Assembly: GCA_021604525.1 (NCBI GenBank)
Contig: BQJD01000025.1
Location: 1 to 54,226, forward strand
Source of the DNA: a marine bacterium B5-7
GTDB taxonomy: Bacteria; Pseudomonadota; Gammaproteobacteria; Arenicellales; CAJQKF01
Reading direction: 5' to 3'
DNA length: 54,226 nucleotides
Part shown: piece by piece, positions 16,926 to 25,484 of the stretch
How positions within the stretch are numbered: position 1 is the stretch's first letter
How the letters are laid out: each line of letters starts with the position of its first letter
The notes under the pieces: generated by a model
Told to the model about the DNA's origin: nothing
The model's database searches: none
What the model saw: only the letters and a program-made list of their open reading frames with translations
Made by a program: the position numbers and the translations under genes

Positions 16926-17173
16926 AAGACACCAGAAGTAGTGTGGGCACGGCGGCATGCCGCGAAACGGATTTTTAAAAGGGCATTGAATATAGCCAGT
17001 TTATAAGGAGCTGCCAAGATCGGCGAATTTGACCTGATTAAAGGATACTCCGCCAACGGGAATTAATCTTGTTTCCGGGAGGAAATGTCCCATTCAACCG
17101 GCTGTGATGTCGATGATCTTCAATTGCAGCATATGGAGCAATTCCAGGATGGCTTACAACGTGGAAGTGTAGT

Positions 17174-18475
17174 TTAAGAAGGCTTGATCCGGTCCATGAT
17201 GCGCGCGGTGAGCACCTTGGCGAATACGGCAGGTCTATGTGCGAAGTGCATCGGCAAACGTTTCAACGGGGTGAGTGGAAACCGTTTATCGCCGTCGAGT
17301 ATGTGCTGCGATAACTCATAACCCATTTCTGTCGCCATGGCGATACCACGTCCCTGATATCCCATGGCAGTCAGAACTCCGGGTGCGAGTTGCATTAATC
17401 GTGGTCGCATGTCGGAAGTCACTGCAACATAGCCACCCCACGAGAATTCCCATGCCACGTTGCCAAGTTGTGGAAACAACTGTAGTGCTGCCGCTCGTGC
17501 TCGTGTTGCGGGATGATGATCCGGCGCGCTGAAAGCAGGGCCCTTGCAGCCGATCAGGAATCGACCATGACCATCAAGTTTGTAATAGTAAAACACACGT
17601 GCCGTTTCTGATACTGCGTGACGGTGGATAAGGATCGAGTGGCGAATGTTATCGGCTAACGGTTCAGTGGCGGCGATAACACTACTGACAGGAATAACCG
17701 CTTGCCGCAGTCCCGGCCAGGCATTATCGGTATACGCGTTGGTGGCGAATACCACTTGATCGCAATTTAACTGAACATTCGCAGCCGATACGCTCCAGCG
17801 ATTGTTTGATCGACGAACCGACGTGACCGCAGACCGTGTGTGTATGTGTGCGCCTGCTGTTATGGCAGCCGCTGCGAGACCGCGAGCATAGGCAAGCGGA
17901 TTGAGATTTCCACCGCGTCGATCGAGCATGCCGGCCTCATAGTTGCGAGTGCCTATCAACTCCGTCATCTCATCATGACCGAGATATTCCACCGGTGCGC
18001 CAAGAGCGCTCCATTGGCGTATCTTGTCATTAAGTATCTTGAAACCACCGGCACTGGGTGCTGCCTGAATATAGCCGGGTCGAACCGCATCGCATGCAAT
18101 CTCATGTTGATCGATAAGCGCAAAAACGCGGTCACAAGCACCTCCTGCGGCGTCAAGAACGCGCTCTGCTTTTGCGCTGCCGTAAAGCGTGCGAATTCTG
18201 TCCGGCGTGATGTACCAGCCTGGATTAACCTGGCCACCGTTGCGGCCCGAGGCGCCAAAACCGATACTGCCCGATTCAAGGACTCGAACTGATACTCCAC
18301 GACTTGCAAGATGTAACGCAGTAGATAACCCGGTAAACCCTGCGCCAATGACGATGACATCACACTCGGCTCCTTGATCACGGTGGCGTTCCAGTGCACC
18401 ACACTCGGGTCCGTCAGGGGCGGCTGCAGCCCACAGACCGGGTGGGTTGCCATCGGGTGATGTAGGTATGGGCAT
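17174..18475 (-). CDS. FAD-dependent amine oxidase, OrdL/PuuB-like
   Basis: A 433-aa DAO-family flavoprotein. The dinucleotide-binding motif is VIVIGAGFTGLSTALHLA near residues 40-57, with the downstream GASGRNGGQV typical of the gamma-glutamylputrescine oxidase (PuuB) / OrdL group. C-terminal GYQGRGIAMATEMGYELS closes the FAD site. Such enzymes oxidise secondary or primary amines or amino acids to imines with release of peroxide. The start ATG shares one base with the TGA of the upstream HAD phosphatase (TGATG at 18477-18473), so the pair is cotranscribed. Its position in the amine catabolic region fits; the substrate is not determined. Confidence 0.85.
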   Translation of the reverse strand: MPIPTSPDGNPPGLWAAAAPDGPECGALERHRDQGAECDVIVIGAGFTGLSTALHLASRGVSVRVLESGSIGFGASGRNGGQVNPGWYITPDRIRTLYGSAKAERVLDAAGGACDRVFALIDQHEIACDAVRPGYIQAAPSAGGFKILNDKIRQWSALGAPVEYLGHDEMTELIGTRNYEAGMLDRRGGNLNPLAYARGLAAAAITAGAHIHTRSAVTSVRRSNNRWSVSAANVQLNCDQVVFATNAYTDNAWPGLRQAVIPVSSVIAATEPLADNIRHSILIHRHAVSETARVFYYYKLDGHGRFLIGCKGPAFSAPDHHPATRARAAALQLFPQLGNVAWEFSWGGYVAVTSDMRPRLMQLAPGVLTAMGYQGRGIAMATEMGYELSQHILDGDKRFPLTPLKRLPMHFAHRPAVFAKVLTARIMDRIKPS

Positions 18476-19098
18476 CAGCTACTGCCTTTGTCCAGGTGTG
18501 TGGCGAGTTTTTCCAGGTCGCAAACATTCAGATCCGATTCCTCCGGCCATTGAAAACTGCCCTGACTATCGAAATGAATCGTCATGGTTCCGGCACTGCG
18601 CCCTGCCTGCAGGTCGAAAAGATAATCGCCGATCATAACGGTGTCATCCGGTGTCGATGACCAGAGTTCCATCAACAGGTTAATTCCTGCCGGATCCGGT
18701 TTGGGTGCACAACGTTCTCGCCCGATAATGAATGCATCCTCAAAAAACTCGCTAAGGCCTGCTGCCTGCAAGGTGATATGGGCAAGCGCTTCGCTGTTGC
18801 GTGTCAAAATTCCTATCCGGCGACCATCGAGTTGAAGACGTGAAAGCAATGATCTTGCACCCGGTTGGGCAATGGCGTTAGTGGCGAGAAGATGTTCTAT
18901 TTCATACAAATGGCGATGAAGTTTTTCCGCTTCTTCAGGAGACCGTGCTGCGATGGATTCAAGTATCGGTTGCCCGGGTGGCAATCCCAGTGCCATGCGC
19001 ATCTCTTCGAAATCATGCACGGCGTGAGTGAGGGTGCCGTCCATGTCGAAAATCCAGCAGGGACGCTGATTCAGTTGGGTCATGGCGGTTTGATTCAT
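18475..19098 (-). CDS. HAD-superfamily hydrolase (phosphoglycolate phosphatase-like)
   Basis: A 207-aa HAD phosphatase with motif I FDMDGTL (Asp nucleophile and acid/base), motif II ILTRNS, a Lys in CAPKPDP and motif IV GDYLFDLQAG. The helical cap after motif I is of the small C1 type. Candidate Met starts are at 19143, 19098 and 19083; none has a strong ribosome binding site, and 19098 leaves about 15 residues before motif I. It is translationally coupled to the downstream OrdL-like oxidase. The substrate is unknown; phosphoglycolate or a small phosphate ester is likely from family membership. Confidence 0.82.
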   Translation of the reverse strand: MNQTAMTQLNQRPCWIFDMDGTLTHAVHDFEEMRMALGLPPGQPILESIAARSPEEAEKLHRHLYEIEHLLATNAIAQPGARSLLSRLQLDGRRIGILTRNSEALAHITLQAAGLSEFFEDAFIIGRERCAPKPDPAGINLLMELWSSTPDDTVMIGDYLFDLQAGRSAGTMTIHFDSQGSFQWPEESDLNVCDLEKLATHLDKGSS

Positions 19099-19256
19099 GC
19101 TGGATAATCTGTTTGATAATGGTGGGTTTGTGGCTGGTTGCATGTCAGCGGTTGGTTCATTTTCAATGCAATTGATGCGTAAATTCTTTCATAGCGCTGG
19201 TACTATATCCAAATATTATTCACTACAACTCTTACCAGCATCGGAAATCGGAGCAA

Positions 19257-19742
19257 ATGATTATAAAGAAAAACACTGTCGTTGAATTCGACTATCGACT
19301 GAGCGACGGCGATGGGGAAGAAATCGAGAATACGGCTGATTCCAAACCGATGGCCTACCTGCACGGTCACAGCAACTTGCTTGGCGCGCTGGAGGAGGCC
19401 ATGGAAGGCCATACTGAAGGCGACGCGTTCTCGGTCGAGATATCGCCGGAGCGTGGATTCGGTTACCGGGAAGAAAGCAGAACACAGCGGGTGTCGATCA
19501 AACATCTGCGATGTGGCGGCAAACTGTTACCGGGCAAGATAGCTACCGTCAATACAGATCAGGGTGCTCGACAGGTGGTAGTATTGAAAGTTGGCCGTTT
19601 CAATGCGGATGTCGATTTAAATCATCCATTCGCCGGACTCACATTAGTATTCGACGTAAATATTGTGAGCATTCGCGACGCGAGCGAAGAGGAGATTGAA
19701 CATGGCCACGCACACGGACCCGGTGGTCATTCTCACGAATAA
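19257..19742 (+). CDS. slyD: FKBP-type peptidyl-prolyl isomerase, SlyD-like
   Basis: A 161-aa SlyD-type isomerase and chaperone. The FKBP half begins MIIKKNTVVEFDYRLSDGDG, and the chaperone IF domain is inserted after LLGALEEAMEGHTEGD (with FSVEISPERGFGYR). The second FKBP half is NHPFAGLTLVFDVNIVSIRDA. The C-terminus is His-rich (HGHAHGPGGHSHE), a metal-binding tail shorter than that of E. coli SlyD. The ATG at 19257 is the only sensible start. The gene stands alone, divergent from the HAD gene and convergent with gentisate dioxygenase. Confidence 0.92.
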   Translation: MIIKKNTVVEFDYRLSDGDGEEIENTADSKPMAYLHGHSNLLGALEEAMEGHTEGDAFSVEISPERGFGYREESRTQRVSIKHLRCGGKLLPGKIATVNTDQGARQVVVLKVGRFNADVDLNHPFAGLTLVFDVNIVSIRDASEEEIEHGHAHGPGGHSHE

Positions 19743-19804
19743 ACGATTCTGATTGCTTAAGTTGCAAACTACTCAAAGTGCGTTATGTAAAACCCTGACA
19801 AGTT

Positions 19805-20851
19805 CTACCTACCGCGTTGCTCACGCCATAAGCCGAGTTTCTCCTGGGCGACGCGGTCGGAGAAACTGAACAGCACAGCGTCCTCACTCGTTTCATGAGT
19901 AACCCACTGATGGCTCGGTACAACGAAAGTGTCCCTGGGTGACCAGGAGAACGATTCGCCGTTAATGATACTGACACCACTGCCTTCAACAACCGAGAAC
20001 ACTGTTGCGTCCGTACTTCGATAACGACGAGTCGAAAAACCTGATGGTAAAAGCTGCATAAAGGGCGCGATTGTAGGCATTGCATAGCCGCCATCATTAG
20101 GATTGATGTAACGCAGCTTGATGCCGTGACATGCATCCCACTCATCTTTTTGCTTTAACTTTTCAAGTGCTTCCCGCGTTCTTTCAAAAGGGTAGCTGAA
20201 GATTGGTGATACGATGGATTTGCTGTGGTAATCAACCGGTAACATGTTGGTGCCGTAACGGGCCAGCGAATCTCCATCGGGTTTGGTCAACGGTTGGGTT
20301 TCTTCCTGGTAGCGATCTGCAAAGGAGGTATCAAACAATGACACGATGGGAATGTCGAGTCCGTCCAGCCAGATCATCGGCTCATCCGATTTATTACCGT
20401 GATCGTGCCAGGCCCATGGCGGGGTGATAACAAAGTCGCCGACCTCCATGGTGGTCTTTTCACCATTTACCGTGGTGTGCCCCCCCGAGCCTTCGATAAC
20501 AAATCGAAGCGCTGACTGGCTGTGACGATGCGCCGGCGCAACTTCGTCAGGTAATACCAATTGCAGACCGGCATACAGCGAAGTGGTAATACAACTTAGG
20601 CCCCGCATGCCGGGATTTTCAAGAATCAGTACTCGTCGTTCGGCTTCTTTGGCTGTGATCAACTGACCGGATTCGAGCAGGTATTCTCGCGCTTTGGAAT
20701 ACGGCCACAAATGTGCCCGACAGCCGCTTTGAGGTTCAGCGGTGATGATGTTTGATAACACTTGCCAAAGTGGAGTGAAGTTGTCATCTGCAATGCGATC
20801 ATAAAATGCACTGCGTTCGTCGGTATTCTCAGGTGCATTCTCAAGTGACAT
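19805..20851 (-). CDS. Gentisate 1,2-dioxygenase
   Basis: A 348-aa bicupin ring-cleavage enzyme that opens gentisate to maleylpyruvate with Fe(II) and O2. The N-terminal cupin has the metal motif APAHRHSQSALRFVIEGSGG with the downstream PPWAWHDHGN. The C-terminal cupin (VFSVVEGSGVSIINGE) is degenerate, as usual for this family. The ATG at 20851 follows GGAGG at 8-nt spacing, and that ribosome binding site overlaps the end of the upstream 3-hydroxybenzoate 6-hydroxylase gene, 4 bp away, whose product is its substrate. Length agrees with the family. Maleylpyruvate isomerase and fumarylpyruvate hydrolase are not in the operon. Confidence 0.92.
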   Translation of the reverse strand: MSLENAPENTDERSAFYDRIADDNFTPLWQVLSNIITAEPQSGCRAHLWPYSKAREYLLESGQLITAKEAERRVLILENPGMRGLSCITTSLYAGLQLVLPDEVAPAHRHSQSALRFVIEGSGGHTTVNGEKTTMEVGDFVITPPWAWHDHGNKSDEPMIWLDGLDIPIVSLFDTSFADRYQEETQPLTKPDGDSLARYGTNMLPVDYHSKSIVSPIFSYPFERTREALEKLKQKDEWDACHGIKLRYINPNDGGYAMPTIAPFMQLLPSGFSTRRYRSTDATVFSVVEGSGVSIINGESFSWSPRDTFVVPSHQWVTHETSEDAVLFSFSDRVAQEKLGLWREQRGR

Positions 20852-20855
20852 GACA

Positions 20856-22073
20856 TTAACCTCCGAGGATGTCCATGCGGGATTGGGTAGTACTGTCCAC
20901 ACCGGTTCCACCGTAGAGCCAGGAAAGTCTCAGGTAATACTCATCGGCGGTGCGTTCGGACATGATGCTGTTGCGAACGCGGGCGGTAGCGCCAGACGGA
21001 TGATAAATGTATTCGCCAACCAGTCGGGACTCGAGCTGTATCCGTGTGGTGCGTGGCACCCGCTGATCGCAATAACTTTCCAGTGCGGGTTCAATATCCC
21101 CGTCGTGAGCTTCAATGTTGTGACTGAGCGATACCGCATCTTCAAGCGCCATGCAGGCGCCTTGAGCAAAATATTGCAACATGGGATGAGCAGCATCACC
21201 AAGCAAGGTAACGCGTCCGTCGTTCCAGCGGGTTATGGGTTCACGGTCGCATAGCACCCATAATTTCCAGTTATCGCCATGTTCGATAATTTTCCGGGCG
21301 CGCGGGTGGACATGCTCGAACCCACGCATGACTTCATCCTTGTCCACCGGTTTGCCCGCGACTGCCTCTGGTGCGTCATTATGATATGTCACTACCAGAT
21401 TGAATACTTTCCATCCCTTCAATGGATAGTGGACGATGTGACACTTCGGGCCCGCCCACAATGTCGCCGCATTCCAGCGTAAATCTTCAGGCATCTGTTC
21501 AGTGGGTATAACCGAACGATAGGTGGTGTGCCCTGATACTCGCGGCTCGCCATCACCAACCAGTTTGGCGCGAACAACAGAACGCAGGCCATCTGCACCG
21601 ATCAGCGCGCATCCTTCAATTGGTGATTCACCTTTAACGAGTACCGTGACTTTGTCATCATCCTGTTCATAGTCTTCGACCTGATGACGGGTTCGGAATT
21701 CGATCAAAGCATTGTCGCGGCAGGCATCGAGAAGGACATTATGAAGATCGGCGCGATGAACGACCGCATACGGATTCTTGAAGATCTGACGAAAGCGATC
21801 ATCAAGAGGAATATGGGTGATCTGCTCACCTGATAATGCGTCCATTAAACGTAGAGCGTCGATGAATACCGCCTTTGAACGCGCTTCGTCACCGACACCG
21901 AGGTAATCGAATGAATGAAAGGCATTGGGACCGATCTGTATGCCGGCACCGATTTCTCCTAGCCTTGAAGATTGTTCGAGGACGATACTTGGATAACCTT
22001 TGCGCGCGAGACCGAGTGCGACAGCGAGGCCGCCGATTCCGCCGCCGGCAACGATAAAGGGCGGGTTGGACAT
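20856..22073 (-). CDS. 3-hydroxybenzoate 6-monooxygenase
   Basis: A 405-aa class A flavin monooxygenase that converts 3-hydroxybenzoate to gentisate with NADH. The FAD motif IVAGGGIGGLAVALGLA is near the N-terminus, DG motif IGADGLRSVVR lies mid-protein, and the second FAD motif is TLLGDAAHPMLQYFAQGACMALEDA. SRLGEIGAGIQIGPNAF is characteristic of the 3HB6H/salicylate hydroxylase group, and coupling to gentisate dioxygenase (4-bp gap) selects 3-hydroxybenzoate 6-hydroxylation. The ATG at 22073 has GGAGGAAGT directly upstream. The operon is divergent from an EamA exporter. Confidence 0.88.
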   Translation of the reverse strand: MSNPPFIVAGGGIGGLAVALGLARKGYPSIVLEQSSRLGEIGAGIQIGPNAFHSFDYLGVGDEARSKAVFIDALRLMDALSGEQITHIPLDDRFRQIFKNPYAVVHRADLHNVLLDACRDNALIEFRTRHQVEDYEQDDDKVTVLVKGESPIEGCALIGADGLRSVVRAKLVGDGEPRVSGHTTYRSVIPTEQMPEDLRWNAATLWAGPKCHIVHYPLKGWKVFNLVVTYHNDAPEAVAGKPVDKDEVMRGFEHVHPRARKIIEHGDNWKLWVLCDREPITRWNDGRVTLLGDAAHPMLQYFAQGACMALEDAVSLSHNIEAHDGDIEPALESYCDQRVPRTTRIQLESRLVGEYIYHPSGATARVRNSIMSERTADEYYLRLSWLYGGTGVDSTTQSRMDILGG

Positions 22074-22428
22074 ACTTCCTCCTAATACACGGATATTTTT
22101 ACTACCTACCTGATCATTATTTGTCGACGACCTGAAAGCTGGCGACAGCTAATTCCGAGCATGCGCTCGATCACACCTGACACTAATTTTATGATACGCA
22201 TGGTAATCTTATCGTATTCGCTTCGCCCTTGCGCCCTGGATAATGACAATCGGCATGTCTCGTCGCGTCAGCCCCAAGGTCGACATTCAAGCGTCGAATA
22301 CTTATTGCAAACTGACCACACAGATATCCCACCACCGAATTGGGCTGGCTTACCGAGGCGTAAAATGTGAAACCTGTTTCATCCGTGTCAACTGCATGCC
22401 AACTTTTTGATCAGATGCGTACCTTGAA
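22074..22428. promoter_or_regulatory. 355-bp divergent intergenic region
   Basis: This gap separates the gentisate operon from the EamA transporter and must hold the promoters for both. I see no open frame of note, no tRNA-like fold and no obvious sigma-70 pair; the one conspicuous site is the 14-bp inverted repeat at 22368-22381. Confidence 0.5.
22368..22381. promoter_or_regulatory. Candidate operator, LacI-family-like inverted repeat
   Basis: TGAAACCTGTTTCA is a perfect inverted repeat in its six-base arms (TGAAAC/GTTTCA). It differs by one base from the common LacI-family operator form TGAAACCGGTTTCA. It lies 48 bp before the EamA start, and no regulator gene is nearby. Confidence 0.35.
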
Positions 22429-23319
22429 ATGATTGCCTTGCTTGATACAGAACCTGGGGCCAGAGCACGCGGCGTGTTGTACATGGTGGTGGCGGTAGCT
22501 TTCCTGGCGGCCATGGATACCTGCGCTAAATATCTTTCATCTGACTATCACGTCATGCAGATACTATGGGTTAGATACATTGGTCACTTTGTAATTGCCC
22601 TGGTAATTTTTGCACCGCGTATGGGCGTGGGTATGCTGACAAGTCGTCGTCCCGGACTACAGTGGGTGCGTTCCGGTTTGATGCTGGTCGCCAGCGGATT
22701 GAATTTTATTGCTTTGGGGTATTTACAGCTTGATCAGGTGGGTGCGTTGGCAATGACAGCACCGATATGGGTTGTAGTGCTGGCAGTGCCACTTTTAGGG
22801 GAGAGAATTACCGGTCATCGCTTGATTGCCATCATCGCAGGATTTACGGGTATCGTGCTGATCACCCGGCCAGGTTTTGGCGAGGTTCACTGGGCGATAT
22901 TCTTAAGTCTCGGTACGGCGGTGGCGTTGGCACTGTTCCAGATTACCACGCGCATGCTGGCGAATATTGATAATCATATCGTTACCCAGGTTTATACAAC
23001 GCTTGCCGGTGTCGTCATATTAACGCCCATGGTGCCTTTTTACTGGCAGACGCCACATGGCTGGGACTGGTTGATTATGCTGTGTATTGGTGGATTTGGT
23101 ATCCTCGGACACTACTGCCTTATATTCGCCCACCGATATGCACCGGCATCCGTGTTAGCGCCGTTTTTCTACGTGCAAATTGTCTGGATGACCGGGCTTG
23201 GTTTTTTGATTTTCAGCGACGTTCCGGATGTGTTTACATTGCTTGGTGCAGTGGTTGTCGTGCTGAGTGGTCTGTATATCTGGAAAATGGAAAGACGTAC
23301 AGCCAAAGCCACTCCATGA
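22429..23319 (+). CDS. EamA-family (DMT superfamily) transporter
   Basis: A 296-aa inner-membrane protein with two EamA repeats, about ten predicted transmembrane helices. The first begins GVLYMVVAVAFLAAMDTCAKYL; the repeats each end in a helix plus GE-type motif (LLGERITGHR; IFSDVPDVFTLLGA). Family members export amino acids, metabolites or purines, and the substrate cannot be inferred. It is divergent from the 3-hydroxybenzoate operon and 38 bp before the isomerase-like gene on the same strand. Confidence 0.87.
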   Translation: MIALLDTEPGARARGVLYMVVAVAFLAAMDTCAKYLSSDYHVMQILWVRYIGHFVIALVIFAPRMGVGMLTSRRPGLQWVRSGLMLVASGLNFIALGYLQLDQVGALAMTAPIWVVVLAVPLLGERITGHRLIAIIAGFTGIVLITRPGFGEVHWAIFLSLGTAVALALFQITTRMLANIDNHIVTQVYTTLAGVVILTPMVPFYWQTPHGWDWLIMLCIGGFGILGHYCLIFAHRYAPASVLAPFFYVQIVWMTGLGFLIFSDVPDVFTLLGAVVVVLSGLYIWKMERRTAKATP

Positions 23320-23357
23320 CTTGCGAATAACAACTAACTGGTATTAAACGAGGAAAC

Positions 23358-23960
23358 ATGAAAACCATCGACTACTATTTCTCCCTATTGTCTCCGTTTA
23401 CCTATCTTGCAGGCCTTGAGCTTGAATCGATTGCCCGCGACCATAATCTCGCCATTGCCTACAAGCCGATGAATATTGGCGAGGTATTCGGACAGACGGG
23501 GGCGGTGATGCCGAAGGACCGGCACTGGTCACGGCAGGAGTATCGCCTGCAGGAACTTCAACGTATCTCCGAAGCGCAGAATATGCCTATTAATCTCAAG
23601 CCCGCTCATTGGCCAACCGACGTAACGTTCGCATCGTCCGTGCTGATAGCTGCAGCAAATGCCGGTAAAGAAGTCGGACCGTTTGTTCATGCACTTCTTA
23701 AAGCGGTATGGAGCGATGAAAAGGATATCGGTGACATGTCTACAGTCATTGCCATTGCCAATGACTTCGATATTAATGTTGACGAGTTGTCTATTGATTC
23801 GCCTGACGCACCGACGGCATTCCAGGCTAATACCCGCGAGGCGATAGAATCCGGTGTATTTGGTTCGCCTTTTTACATCCTCGATGGTCAGCGATTCTGG
23901 GGCCAGGATCGGCTGCCATGGCTGCGGCGCACCGTTGAAACATCTTCGGACAGCAACTAG
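23358..23960 (+). CDS. 2-hydroxychromene-2-carboxylate isomerase-like (kappa-GST/DsbA fold) protein
   Basis: A 200-aa member of the HCCA isomerase family (thioredoxin fold with helical insert). The N-terminus DYYFSLLSPFTYLAG contains the Ser that replaces the thiol and binds glutathione in NahD-type enzymes. The C-terminal GVFGSPFYILDGQRFWGQDRLPWL is a strong family signature. The family catalyses glutathione-dependent isomerisation in naphthalene breakdown; here the nearest catabolic genes are for 3-hydroxybenzoate/gentisate, so a related isomerisation is conceivable. ATG 23358 follows ACGAGGAAAC. Confidence 0.83.
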   Translation: MKTIDYYFSLLSPFTYLAGLELESIARDHNLAIAYKPMNIGEVFGQTGAVMPKDRHWSRQEYRLQELQRISEAQNMPINLKPAHWPTDVTFASSVLIAAANAGKEVGPFVHALLKAVWSDEKDIGDMSTVIAIANDFDINVDELSIDSPDAPTAFQANTREAIESGVFGSPFYILDGQRFWGQDRLPWLRRTVETSSDSN

Positions 23961-24041
23961 ATCCCGTGATACATGGTCCAGATTGCCTGCAGTTGGATTA
24001 GCTGACGATTAAACTTCTGCGCCAACATTTTTTTAACCATA

Positions 24042-24329
24042 TCAATCCGTGTTGGGATCCAGATACAGATCGCGTTCCGGATGAGTAGCGATGAAGTGTT
24101 TGAGTACGTCACGATAACGCATTACCGCGGCAGTGTCGTGACGTTTACTGGCGTTTTCCAGGTCGTCCTGGATCATGCGTCGGATGCGTGGCACTCCATC
24201 GTCACAATGTACCAGGTATTGCGCCAGTTCCGCTGCTTGCATATCGGGTATATGTTCATGTTGAGCGATGGCTTCAACTTCGCCCGGATCAAGACCACAT
24301 AATTCGATGCAATCACTTAACGTCAACAT
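24042..24329 (-). CDS. Small conserved-looking hypothetical protein
   Basis: I do not recognise this 95-aa protein. It starts MLTLSDCIELCGLDPGEVEAI, is acidic and helical, and has a compact charged C-terminal half (RYRDVLKHFIATHPERDLYL). The ATG at 24329 has an excellent GGAGGTTTAAGG ribosome binding site, which supports a real gene over the longer frame that starts 60 bp upstream. No membrane segment or signal is present. It lies 156 bp behind the N-formylglutamate amidohydrolase gene on the same strand. Confidence 0.65.
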   Translation of the reverse strand: MLTLSDCIELCGLDPGEVEAIAQHEHIPDMQAAELAQYLVHCDDGVPRIRRMIQDDLENASKRHDTAAVMRYRDVLKHFIATHPERDLYLDPNTD

Positions 24330-24485
24330 CCTTAAACCTCCTGACTGTAACTTCCGAGCATTAAGCATGACACTTCTGTGAAGTGACAATGTTGATGCGG
24401 ATCACTCCAGGGACGGATTCCAGTCACATCGTGATCGGGATTCGGTATGGAATCCTTTAGGCTTTCCTGGTGTTCTGCTGGCAGA

Positions 24486-25289
24486 TTACAATAGCGAGGT
24501 TTGCCCCGGCGTCCAGTGAAGCAGAATTTGCACAATTCGCTGTAATACGCCAGCCAGTGATTCCGCAACCGCCGAGTCATAGGAGTTACTCTCGTCTTCA
24601 CGCATGTAGGCACTTTGTGCCAGCTCCATTTGCATGGCGTGGATATTTCTGGCTGGATCACCATAGTGACGGGTTATGAATCCGCCTACAAATCGGCCGT
24701 TTATAGCATAAGTGTAGTCGGAAGCTTCGATTTCCCGAACCACGCGATCTTGCAGATAGGCAGCGCAACTCTCACCTTTAGCAGTGCCGAAGTTCATGGC
24801 TGGCAGTTCGCCATCAAACAGTCTCGGCACCCGTGAACGGATGGAGTGACAATCGTAGACCACGGCAAACCCATGATTCTGGTATACCCGCTTGATCTCA
24901 GATGACAGAACGTCGTGATAAGGCTGCCAGTAGTGGCGAATTCGCCGTTCAGTTTCCTGGTCGTCCGGTTCTTCGCCGGGATGGTAAAGGGGATCGCCGC
25001 TAAAAGTGGTCTCCGGGCAAAGTCCAGTGCCGGATTGGCCGGGGTACATTGCAGCATCATCCGGCGGACGGTTCAGGTCAACCACATAGCGGCTGTAGTT
25101 CGCCTTAAGCACCGTACATCCGAGTTCCTCGGCAAAATCATAGAGTTTTGGAATGTGCCAGTCGGTATCTGGCAGTTTGGCTGCCTGAGGACTCAGGCGT
25201 GCTTCGAGACGCGGCGGCAGTTCGATACCTGAGTGGGGCATGCTCAGGATTACTGGTGAGCGTCCGCGGTTGAGTCGGTATATCTCCAT
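24486..25289 (-). CDS. N-formylglutamate amidohydrolase family protein
   Basis: A 267-aa zinc hydrolase of the HutG/FGase family, which releases glutamate from N-formylglutamate in histidine breakdown. Features are LSMPHSGIELPP near the N-terminus, a DTDWH motif (residues about 41-45), RYVVDLNRPPDD, and VVYDCHSIRSRVPRLFDGELP carrying the conserved His/Arg residues. The C-terminal NIHAMQMELAQSAYM is likewise typical. No other hut gene is present, so its role here is uncertain and the related amidase roles in the family remain possible. ATG 25289. Confidence 0.85.
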   Translation of the reverse strand: MEIYRLNRGRSPVILSMPHSGIELPPRLEARLSPQAAKLPDTDWHIPKLYDFAEELGCTVLKANYSRYVVDLNRPPDDAAMYPGQSGTGLCPETTFSGDPLYHPGEEPDDQETERRIRHYWQPYHDVLSSEIKRVYQNHGFAVVYDCHSIRSRVPRLFDGELPAMNFGTAKGESCAAYLQDRVVREIEASDYTYAINGRFVGGFITRHYGDPARNIHAMQMELAQSAYMREDESNSYDSAVAESLAGVLQRIVQILLHWTPGQTSLL

Positions 25290-25484
25290 GAGGTCTGTAA
25301 ATTTCCGGCAAGTCGTACGTTAATACTATTAATGTTGTTTGAATCGACCATTTTAAATGCACAATTGGAACGAAATATTTCCACCCTCGACGTTTGACTT
25401 GTCAGAACCGACCCGTACGGGGTCAGTATTACATCGTTCGAGGTGATTTAATGGTTGCTGGTTGATGTGTAATCAGTGCAGGTT

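Noticed and set aside
25290-25484. GACCCGTACGGGGTC inverted repeat in the gap near the M48 gene
   Set aside because: Short arms and odd centre, no T run; indistinguishable from chance.
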